From the NCBI GenBank assembly GCA_947588775.1, contig CANPZQ010000053.1:1-12124 (forward strand): a DNA stretch of 12,124 nt, written 5' to 3'. The translations under genes and the position numbers were made by a program. This document shows positions 7,529 to 12,124 of this stretch, piece after piece. Within the stretch, counting starts at the first letter, position 1. Each line of letters begins with the position of its first letter. Below the pieces are notes generated by a model. That model was not told where the DNA came from. It searched no databases and worked only from the letters and a program-made list of their open reading frames with translations. The DNA is from an uncultured Clostridia bacterium. Lineage in GTDB: Bacteria; Bacillota; Clostridia; Oscillospirales; Ruminococcaceae.

Positions 7529-7845
7529 CGCGAAACGCGTTTTTGTTCGGTAAGCTCGTCGTACATCGCGATAAATAACTTTGTCAGAAGCTCTTTGTTA
7601 TCTACGCCGTCAACCCGAAGCAGCTTCTTTTTTCCGCCTTCGTTTATCGAATCGTATTCGGCATCGGGGAGCATTTTTACCGCCGACGGAACCGGCTTTA
7701 CCAGAAGCCGCCCGCCGCAGACGTAAGCGGCAACCCTGCCACGGTAATATATAAGGTATTCGCCCATCATCATGCGACAGGATATTCCGTCAAGATAGGA
7801 CAGCTGTTCCAATAAAAAGCTAAGAAATTCCCGGCTTGTCGACAT
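7522..7845 (-). CDS. TfoX N-terminal domain protein
   Basis: The product has 107 residues and consists of one TfoX N-terminal domain, without the C-terminal domain of the gammaproteobacterial competence regulator. Recognisable features are CRMMMGEYLIYYRGRVAAYV (23-42), GGRLLVKPVPSA and the C-terminal segment VDNKELLTKLFIAMYDELTE. TfoX/Sxy controls competence genes in gammaproteobacteria; stand-alone N-terminal domains in Firmicutes have no established role, so competence function should not be assumed. The ATG at 7845 has a GGGGA ribosome binding site. It lies 33 nt after the membrane-protein gene and 6 nt before the P-loop gene, inside the T-box operon. No DNA-binding helix-turn-helix is evident. 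Confidence 0.9.
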   Translation of the reverse strand: MSTSREFLSFLLEQLSYLDGISCRMMMGEYLIYYRGRVAAYVCGGRLLVKPVPSAVKMLPDAEYDSINEGGKKKLLRVDGVDNKELLTKLFIAMYDELTEQKRVSRR

Positions 7846-7878
7846 ATATAATTCCCCGAAATATTTTTATCGGACGGC

Positions 7879-8187
7879 TTAAGCGTTCTTGTTTCTGACG
7901 ATTTTATAAATAAGCCATACCGCCCATGCGGCAATATCCCCCGCGAACCCCACGCCGAGAATAATGAGCCGGAAGCCCGCGATGAATTCCTGTAAATTCC
8001 CCAAAAATCCCGCGCTCCACCGCCCGAAAACGCCGAGATACATCATTATCAGCAGCGCGGCCAGAACCGCCGCCGCAAACACGGGAATGAGCTTTACTGC
8101 CGTCTTTTTTGCCTTAAAGCAGCAAAGAAGCTGGACGGCGAGAAAAACTATAAAAAATGCAATCATCATAATCAGAGTTACCGGCAT
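7879..8187 (-). CDS. Small three-helix membrane protein, unknown function
   Basis: The product has 102 residues with three predicted membrane helices: about 2-24 (PVTLIMMIAFFIVFLAVQLL), 31-54 (LIPVFAAAVLAALLIMMYL) and 72-95 (LIILGVGFAGDIAAWAVWLI), ending KIVRNKNA. The frame opens upstream at an ATG at 8259, but that lies inside the T-box antiterminator and would be translated through the terminator hairpin. I place the start at ATG 8187, after AAGGAGG (8199-8205); the 11-nt spacing is somewhat long. I do not recognise the family. It is the first gene after the T-box terminator, so it would respond to uncharged tRNA-Phe if the specifier call is right. Which side of the membrane its ends face cannot be judged. 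Confidence 0.7.
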   Translation of the reverse strand: MPVTLIMMIAFFIVFLAVQLLCCFKAKKTAVKLIPVFAAAVLAALLIMMYLGVFGRWSAGFLGNLQEFIAGFRLIILGVGFAGDIAAWAVWLIYKIVRNKNA

Positions 8188-8208
8188 AATCCGCAAATCC
8201 TCCTTAAC

Positions 8209-8233
8209 AAAAAATGCCCCGAAAAATCGGGAC
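8209..8233 (-). terminator. Regulated terminator of the T-box leader
   Basis: On the minus strand GTCCCGA (8233-8227) pairs with TCGGGGC (8222-8216) across a TTTT loop, followed by ATTTTTT (8215-8209). The CCC of its 5' arm also pairs with GGG of the T-box core in the alternative antiterminator, so the two structures exclude each other. Confidence 0.88.
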
Positions 8234-8262
8234 ATAACGTTAGCTATGCTTATAACCACCCA
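8233..8262 (-). promoter_or_regulatory. T-box antiterminator element, divergent sequence
   Basis: The core TGGGTGGT is conserved, but the usual ACCGCG that follows is replaced by TATAAGC. A helix still forms: TATAA (8254-8250) pairs with TTATG (8237-8233), and an inner AGC-ATA-GCT hairpin lies at 8250-8242. GGG (8261-8259) pairs with CCC (8231-8229). The tRNA-acceptor bulge is TGGT (8258-8255). Confidence 0.75.
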
Positions 8263-8455
8263 TTTTTTTGGAAGCCAACACTTCCTACCGCGTTAACGCC
8301 GCGGATTCGTCCCCGCCTACAACCTAAGCTTCAGCGGAGCCGCTCGTGAGTGAACTTCGGCCGTTCGGGAATAAGGCTCTTTCAGCGCGGGAAGCCTCTC
8401 TCTAAAAGCCCTGTCGGCGTACTCTCTCAGTCATCGCGTTTTTGTGACAAACAGC

Positions 8456-8484
8456 ATTATAACACATAAAAAAAATTTTTTCAA
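8456..8484 (-). promoter_or_regulatory. Consensus promoter of the T-box/pheST operon
   Basis: On the minus strand, TTGAAA (8479-8484), a 17-bp spacer and TATAAT (8456-8461) form a near-perfect sigma-A promoter. The -35 box contains the TGA stop of the upstream HAD gene (8483-8481). The spacer includes an A/T-rich run. Transcription would begin near 8449. Confidence 0.87.
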
Positions 8485-9155
8485 CTGTTTTTTAAAAAAT
8501 TTTTCCGAAGCTCCCCGACATTTTCGGCGATAACCTCCGCGCCGGCTTCAACAAGCGTTTCTTTCGGCCTGTATCCCCACGAGCAGGCGACAACCGCGAC
8601 TCCCGCGTTTTTCGCGGTCTGAACGTCGGTTTCGGAGTCCCCGACATGGACGCACCGCGAAGGCGTAAGCCCCGCCTCCGAAATAATTTCAAGCTCCGCG
8701 GTCGGGTCGGGCTTTCTCGGAACCCCCTCCCGCGAGCCGCGCACAAAGTCGAAAATCCCGGGATAGAACCTTTCGATAAGCTCCCGCGTGAACTCGTCGG
8801 GCTTGTTCGACAGCACAGCTAAAAGATACCCCCGCCGCTTAAGCTCCCCGAGAAGCTCTGCCATTCCGTCATAGGGCCGCGTCTTATTTGAATAACGCGC
8901 GGCGTAGCTTCGGTTGAAGGCGGCGTGTACCTTTTTGATATTTTCTTCGGTTTTTTCGCCGTCGGGAAGGGCGCGCTCGCAGAGCTTTAAAACGCCGTTT
9001 CCGACAAATCTCATAACCTCCCCGCGGCTGCGGGTCGGGAAGCCGTTTTCGGAAAGAGCCTCGCAAACCGCGTCCGCGAGGTCGTCTACGGTGTCGAGCA
9101 CCGTTCCGTCGAGGTCGAATATAATAAGCTTAACCGATGATAAATCCAAAAGCAT
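8481..9155 (-). CDS. HAD-family hydrolase, phosphoglycolate phosphatase-like
   Basis: The product has 224 residues with all four HAD motifs. Motif I is FDLDGTVLDT (nucleophile Asp14, acid/base Asp16), motif II is SNKP (Ser116), motif III is Lys148 in KPDP, and motif IV is GDSETD (172-177, Asp173 and Asp177 for Mg). A helical C1 cap lies between residues 20 and 95. This pattern fits the Gph/PGP-like subfamily, which removes phosphate from small metabolites such as 2-phosphoglycolate; the real substrate cannot be told from sequence. The ATG at 9155 has AGGAGTGA upstream and lies 38 nt after the mntP stop, so it is probably the last gene of that cluster. Its stop is embedded in the -35 box of the T-box operon promoter. 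Confidence 0.92.
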   Translation of the reverse strand: MLLDLSSVKLIIFDLDGTVLDTVDDLADAVCEALSENGFPTRSRGEVMRFVGNGVLKLCERALPDGEKTEENIKKVHAAFNRSYAARYSNKTRPYDGMAELLGELKRRGYLLAVLSNKPDEFTRELIERFYPGIFDFVRGSREGVPRKPDPTAELEIISEAGLTPSRCVHVGDSETDVQTAKNAGVAVVACSWGYRPKETLVEAGAEVIAENVGELRKNFLKNS

Positions 9156-9193
9156 TTTTTATCACTCCTGAATTTTTTGGGCAGGGGGGAGGG

Positions 9194-9766
9194 CTATCCC
9201 CCGAAAAAAGTATGTTCGACAAAGATTTTCACGCCGATGGCCGCAAGTATAATTCCGCCGGCGAGCTGAGCCTTGTTGTTCAAAGCGTCGCCGAACCGCT
9301 TTCCCATAAACGCCCCCGCGAACGCAATTATAAACGTTGTCGCGGCAATCAAAGCCGCCGCGCCCGCCATTTCGGCGGCCGAAATCATCGTCGCGAAGGA
9401 AACCCCGACCGCGAGCGCGTCAATCGAAGTGGCGATTCCCTGCAAAATAAGCTCCGAAAGCCCGAGCCGCCCGGAGTTTGCCTTTTCGGGCTCGTTTTTT
9501 ACGGCGTCAAAAATCATCTTCCCGCCGATATACCCTAAAAGCAGCAGCGCGATGACATGGTCGTATTTTTCGATGTATCTTGAAAACGCAGAGCCGAGCG
9601 CGAAGCCGAGCGACGGCATAAGCCCCTGAAAAATCCCGAAGCAGAGCCCGCATGCCGAGGCGGTTTTAAGTATATTTTCGCGGCGGCACATTCCGTTTAT
9701 GACCGAAACCGCGAACGCGTCCATCGAAAGGCCGACGCCGATCAGAAAAATTTCCGCAAATGACAT
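9194..9766 (-). CDS. mntP: Manganese efflux pump MntP
   Basis: The product has 190 residues, the usual MntP (DUF204) length, with about six membrane helices. The two internally related halves carry the family's Asp motifs: GLSMDAFAVS (Asp16) and ATSIDALAVG (Asp116). In Escherichia coli MntP exports Mn2+ and protects against manganese stress. A polar loop (about 89-103, KNEPEKANSGR) lies between the halves. Many mntP genes are controlled by a yybP-ykoY Mn riboswitch, but the 67-nt gap to tgt is too short and shows no such structure, so control here is probably from the shared upstream promoter. The ribosome binding site before ATG 9766 is weak (CGGGTG). Confidence 0.94.
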   Translation of the reverse strand: MSFAEIFLIGVGLSMDAFAVSVINGMCRRENILKTASACGLCFGIFQGLMPSLGFALGSAFSRYIEKYDHVIALLLLGYIGGKMIFDAVKNEPEKANSGRLGLSELILQGIATSIDALAVGVSFATMISAAEMAGAAALIAATTFIIAFAGAFMGKRFGDALNNKAQLAGGIILAAIGVKIFVEHTFFGG

Positions 9767-9833
9767 TTTTTCACCCGAGTTTTTTTCTAAAGTCTATGCA
9801 AAAACTTCCGGAATAATCCCCCGAGCCGGGTTT

Positions 9834-10970
9834 TTAATCCTCCCGGAGCCTTGAAAGCCGCTCGGAGTATTCCCGCCGAAAGCTCCCGAAGGTACCCTCG
9901 TCGAGGGCTTTTCTTATGCGTTCGGTGAGGGTGTTGTAGAAGTAGAGGTTGTGCATTACCGCGAGCCGGCCGCCGAGCTGTTCGCCCGATTTAAAGAGGT
10001 GTCGGATATAGCTTCTTGTGAAGTTTCGGCAGGTCGGGCAGTCGCATTCGGGGTCGAGCGGGCGTTCGTCGAGGGCATAGCGGTTGTTGGTCGCGTGAAC
10101 GATTCCGCCCCATGTGAAAACGGTGGCATGGCGGGCGTTCCGCGACGGCATCACGCAGTCGAAGAAGTCGATTCCCCTCGCGACGGCCTCTATGATGTTC
10201 GAGGGCGTTCCGACTCCCATCAGATAGCGCGGCCTGTCCGACGGCATAAACGGTTCGACCGCCTCAATAATTTCGTACATGACCTCCGTCGGTTCGCCGA
10301 CGGCAAGCCCGCCTATGGCGTAGCCGTCGAGGTCGAATTCCGCGATTCGCTTCATGTGCTCTACCCGCAGGTCGGCGTAGGTGCAGCCTTGGTTAATTCC
10401 GAAGAGCATCTGCTTCGGGTTGATGGTAGTTTCGAGCGAATTGAGCCTTTTAAGCTCCTCGCGGCTTCTTCGGAGCCATCTCACGGTTCTGTCGCAGGAG
10501 GCCTTCGAGTATTCGCGGGGAGCGGGGTTTTCAACGCATTCGTCAAACGCCATCGCGATGGTTGAGGCGAGGTGCGACTGAATGCGCATTGATTCCTCGG
10601 GACCCATGAAAATCTTTTTTCCGTCGAGGTGGGAGGAAAAGTATACCCCCTCCTCCTTAATTTTCCGAAGCCCGGCGAGCGAGAAAACCTGAAATCCCCC
10701 CGAATCGGTGAGAATCGGCCTCTGCCAGTTCATAAATTTGTGAAGCCCGCCCATTTTATATATAACGTCGTCGCCGGGGCGGATATGGAGGTGGTATGTA
10801 TTGCAAAGCTCGACCTGACATTTCAGCTCTTTTAAATCAAGGGACGACACCGCGCCCTTTATTGCCGCCGAAGTGCCGACATTCATGAAAACCGGCGTTT
10901 CAACCGTACCATGGACGGTTTCAAAACGCCCGCGGCGGGCTTTTCCCTCCGTTTTAAGAAGCGTGAACAT
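9834..10970 (-). CDS. tgt: Bacterial tRNA-guanine transglycosylase (queuosine pathway)
   Basis: The product has 378 residues, normal for bacterial Tgt. It replaces G34 of GUN-anticodon tRNAs (Asp, Asn, His, Tyr) with a 7-deazaguanine base. Key sites are visible: TDSGGFQ (Asp89), AFDECVE (Asp143, Cys145), GINQGC (191-196), GGLAVGE (220-226), DCVMPSRNAR with nucleophile Asp271, and the zinc site Cys309, Cys311, Cys314 and His340. GGLAVGE is the form seen in preQ1-using enzymes, though some clostridial Tgt proteins accept queuine. Departures from the usual motifs are PSR for PTR, RNARH for RNARN and QGC for QGG. The ATG at 10970 has GGAGG at 4-5 nt. It lies 12 nt after a membrane-protein gene and 67 nt before mntP. 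No queA or other queuosine gene is in the window. Confidence 0.97.
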   Translation of the reverse strand: MFTLLKTEGKARRGRFETVHGTVETPVFMNVGTSAAIKGAVSSLDLKELKCQVELCNTYHLHIRPGDDVIYKMGGLHKFMNWQRPILTDSGGFQVFSLAGLRKIKEEGVYFSSHLDGKKIFMGPEESMRIQSHLASTIAMAFDECVENPAPREYSKASCDRTVRWLRRSREELKRLNSLETTINPKQMLFGINQGCTYADLRVEHMKRIAEFDLDGYAIGGLAVGEPTEVMYEIIEAVEPFMPSDRPRYLMGVGTPSNIIEAVARGIDFFDCVMPSRNARHATVFTWGGIVHATNNRYALDERPLDPECDCPTCRNFTRSYIRHLFKSGEQLGGRLAVMHNLYFYNTLTERIRKALDEGTFGSFRREYSERLSRLRED

Positions 10971-10982
10971 AATTCCTCCGCC

Positions 10983-11336
10983 TTAATTGAAGCCGAGAAC
11001 GTTTCTGAAGAACCAGCCGATTGCGACCAAAAGCCCCTTTGTCGCCATCAGCCAGAGCCCGACGCAGGCCATCAGAATCGTAGGAAGAATGAACCAGCGC
11101 ATCTTCCAGCCGAGGGCCTTCCAGTATTCCACCGAGCGGGCATACATTATAATCCAGTAAATCGAGAGCGGCCCGGCAATAAGAATGTAGAACTCGACGC
11201 AAAAGCCCATAAAAATCGGCAGCGTGAGCATAAGTCCCGCGAAGAACCGCTTCATCTCCTTTTCGGGGCGGTAGGTCGCGTCGTAGGGGTTATCCGAGAA
11301 CTTCGCGAGCTCGCGCAAATCTTTTTTCAGTCCCAT
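10983..11336 (-). CDS. Small membrane protein of unknown function
   Basis: The product has 117 residues with a charged N-terminus (MGLKKDLRELAKFSDNPYD...) and hydrophobic stretches at about 32-50, 52-67 and 83-112, which give three or four membrane segments. A longer frame begins at ATG 11357, but the GGAGTGA upstream is placed for ATG 11336, which I chose. I recognise no family. It is the first gene after the promoter at 11387-11414 and ends 12 nt before tgt, so it is probably co-transcribed with tgt, mntP and the HAD gene. It is unlike YajC, which often follows tgt in other bacteria. Confidence 0.7.
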   Translation of the reverse strand: MGLKKDLRELAKFSDNPYDATYRPEKEMKRFFAGLMLTLPIFMGFCVEFYILIAGPLSIYWIIMYARSVEYWKALGWKMRWFILPTILMACVGLWLMATKGLLVAIGWFFRNVLGFN

Positions 11337-11386
11337 AAAAATAATCACTCCAAGCAATGTTTTCGGCGAAAAACCCGCCTAAAACA

Positions 11387-11414
11387 ATTATACACAAAAT
11401 AATCCCAATGTCAA
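11387..11414 (-). promoter_or_regulatory. Promoter of the membrane protein-tgt-mntP-HAD cluster
   Basis: On the minus strand, TTGACA (11409-11414), a 16-bp spacer and TATAAT (11387-11392) match consensus at all hexamer bases. The start is expected near 11380. Its -35 box lies 2 bp from the -35 box of the divergent tRNA promoter. Confidence 0.85.
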
Positions 11415-11416
11415 CC

Positions 11417-11445
11417 TTGACAAACGCGAAAAAATGGGTTATACT
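11417..11445 (+). promoter_or_regulatory. Promoter of tRNA-Val
   Basis: TTGACA (11417-11422), a 17-bp spacer and TATACT (11440-11445) form a strong stable-RNA promoter, with the start expected near 11452, eight bases before the mature tRNA. Confidence 0.88.
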
Positions 11446-11459
11446 ATATCACGCCCCTC

Positions 11460-11536
11460 GGAAACTTAGCTCAGCTGGTCAGAGCGCCTGCTTCACACGC
11501 AGGAGGTCGGCGGTTCGAGCCCGCCAGCTTCCACCA
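11460..11536 (+). tRNA. tRNA-Val, anticodon CAC, CCA encoded
   Basis: A 77-nt cloverleaf is clear. The D stem is GCTC/GAGC, the anticodon stem CCTGC/GCAGG with loop TTCACAC (CAC, reading GUG), the variable loop AGGTC, and the T arm GGCGG-TTCGAGC-CCGCC. Discriminator A73 and CCA are encoded. The acceptor stem GGAAACT/AGCTTCC has one mismatch, A5 opposite C68; the other six pairs are Watson-Crick. It is the only plus-strand gene and has its own promoter and terminator. Confidence 0.96.
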
Positions 11537-11545
11537 GTAATGTTG

Positions 11546-11573
11546 AAAAAAGCCCCTGTTAAGGGGGCTTTTT
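11546..11573 (+). terminator. Intrinsic terminator of tRNA-Val
   Basis: AAAAAAGCCCC pairs with GGGGGCTTTTT across a short TGTTAA-type loop, and the T-run doubles as the termination tract. It begins about 10 nt after the tRNA. The A-run on the other side means it could also stop minus-strand transcripts. Confidence 0.9.
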
Positions 11574-11667
11574 CGTTTGTATCTTTATTCATATTTTCAC
11601 ATCACCTCGCCGTCGTACCTCCCTCGCCCAATTCCCCGTTTAACAAACTTAAAGACGTGTGTGCGTT

Positions 11668-11994
11668 TTAATCAATTTTACCTACAAATCGGTAAAATAT
11701 CTCGATTTCTTGGGTTCTTGTACCATCGGAATCTTTTGTTGCTTCGTGTACGACAATCTTTTCAATCAGCGTATTGAGCATTTCAACAGTAAGTTCCGTG
11801 GGCTCGGAGTATTGCTTGATTAGGGCAGTCCACTTTTCAGCATAGGCTGTAGTCTGCTTTTCAGACGCAAGCTCTGTCTTGAGTCTGTCAATCTTTTCAA
11901 CTAACTCCTGCTGCTCCACCTGATACTTCTGCGACAACATCTTGAAGTTGTACTCAGTAATACGCTCAGATGTCCAGTCTTCAGATGGCTTTTG
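11668..11994 (-). pseudogene. C-terminal remnant of a large serine recombinase (DUF4368-type end)
   Basis: The frame is open for 108 codons from just after an in-frame TGA (11997-11995) to the TAA at 11668. The sequence is typical of the C-terminal end of TnpX/TndX-like large serine recombinases: EDWTSERITEYNFKML, a coiled-coil stretch QQELVEKIDRLKTELASEKQ, EKWTALIKQYSEPTEL and a terminal RTQEIEIFYRFVGKID. Complete enzymes have about 500-560 residues; the N-terminal resolvase domain with its catalytic Ser and the zinc ribbon are absent. No start with a ribosome binding site is evident, although an ATG at 11940 gives a 90-residue frame. It is most likely a deletion remnant of an integrated element. 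The break lies near 11981, at a TCAGATG sequence repeated farther right. Confidence 0.88.
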
Positions 11995-12017
11995 TCAAGG
12001 GATAGAATACACACTCT

Positions 12018-12054
12018 AAAAAGCATCTGAATTTTTATACACTCAGATGCTTTT
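12018..12054. terminator. Bidirectional terminator-like hairpin next to the recombinase remnant
   Basis: AAAAGCATCTGA (12019-12030) and TCAGATGCTTTT (12043-12054) are perfect inverted repeats around a 12-nt A/T-rich loop. T-runs flank the GC part on both strands. On the minus strand it would end a transcript entering from beyond the right edge. Confidence 0.7.
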
Positions 12055-12124
12055 AATTATCATATTGAATATATAACTTATTTTGACTGTCTATCTGCCA
12101 TTCAGCACAAAAGGTAAAAGATAT

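Larger units (their letters stand above)
8209..8449 (-). ncRNA. T-box leader (tRNA-sensing riboswitch), probable Phe specifier UUC
   Basis: Read on the minus strand, the leader shows a kink-turn-like base (CGCGATGACTGAG at 8437-8425 against CTCACGAGCG at 8350-8341), the AGTA side of the specifier loop (GAGAGTA, 8426-8420), and the distal Stem I region with AGAGAGAGG and GCTGAAAG. The opposite specifier strand reads CGAAGTTCACTC, placing UUC (8354-8352) before a purine, as expected for pairing with the GAA anticodon of tRNA-Phe. Helices at 8288-8304 and 8270-8285 follow, then the T-box core TGGGTGGT (8262-8255) and the terminator. The bulge TGGT fits a tRNA with discriminator A73, as tRNA-Phe has. 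Uncharged tRNA-Phe should stabilise the antiterminator and allow transcription. A phenylalanine sensor fits pheST downstream. The T-box class is nearly certain; the UUC assignment is inference from loop alignment. Confidence 0.9.

Noticed and set aside
8188..8259. Upstream ATG at 8259 for the membrane protein
   Set aside because: It lies in the T-box antiterminator, has no ribosome binding site, and its mRNA would pass through the terminator hairpin; ATG 8187 follows AAGGAGG.
9767..9833. Possible yybP-ykoY Mn riboswitch before mntP
   Set aside because: The gap is 67 nt, too short, and lacks the paired conserved loops of that riboswitch.
9820..9835. CCCG-AGC-CGGG hairpin followed by TTTTT on the plus strand at the end of tgt
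   Set aside because: It has terminator form only in the plus direction, where no transcript is expected. The stem is four base pairs, so it is probably chance or a weak antisense stop.
9951..10565. A 204-codon plus-strand frame opposite tgt
   Set aside because: tgt is intact on the other strand, and the plus-strand product is low-complexity with no recognisable domain.
11574..11667. tRNA-linked integration site for the recombinase element
   Set aside because: No second copy of the tRNA 3' end is present in the window, and large serine recombinases rarely target tRNA genes. I see no feature in this 94-nt stretch.

Overview
The window looks like chromosomal DNA of a Clostridia-type Firmicute, probably a gut Oscillospirales/Ruminococcaceae-like bacterium. 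The evidence is a T-box leader, an IreB-family protein, strong GGAGG ribosome binding sites, sigma-A promoters with 16-17 bp spacers, a clostridial-type large serine recombinase remnant, and a repeat-rich secreted protein of a kind common in gut Firmicutes. No species can be named from the sequence alone. All protein genes lie on the minus strand; the only plus-strand gene is a tRNA.

Positions 1-2719 hold the first 906 codons of a large secreted protein that runs off the left edge. It has a signal peptide and tandem modules of about 245-300 residues (three complete and the start of a fourth), each made of short beta-helix-like 'NGG' repeats. A run of nine C (coding strand) sits inside the signal-peptide coding region. 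Loss or gain of one base would stop translation almost at once, so the gene may be phase variable. Its promoter is preceded by two 14-bp direct repeats 21 bp apart. Next is a monocistronic IreB-family gene (2955-3206) with its own promoter and terminator.

Positions 3339-8449 look like one long operon, read right to left. A consensus promoter and a T-box leader with a probable UUC (Phe) specifier are followed by a small membrane protein, a TfoX N-terminal-domain protein, a P-loop NTPase with a TTG start, pheS and pheT. The Phe-tRNA sensor thus appears to control Phe-tRNA synthetase through three intervening accessory genes. This is the most informative arrangement in the window.

Positions 8481-11336 carry a second minus-strand cluster: small membrane protein, tgt (tRNA queuosine modification), mntP (Mn efflux) and a HAD phosphatase. 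It starts from a consensus promoter whose -35 box lies back to back with that of the divergent tRNA-Val(CAC) gene at 11460-11536. Beyond the tRNA terminator lie the broken C-terminal end of a large serine recombinase (11668-11994) and a strong hairpin near the right edge, which mark old mobile-element DNA.
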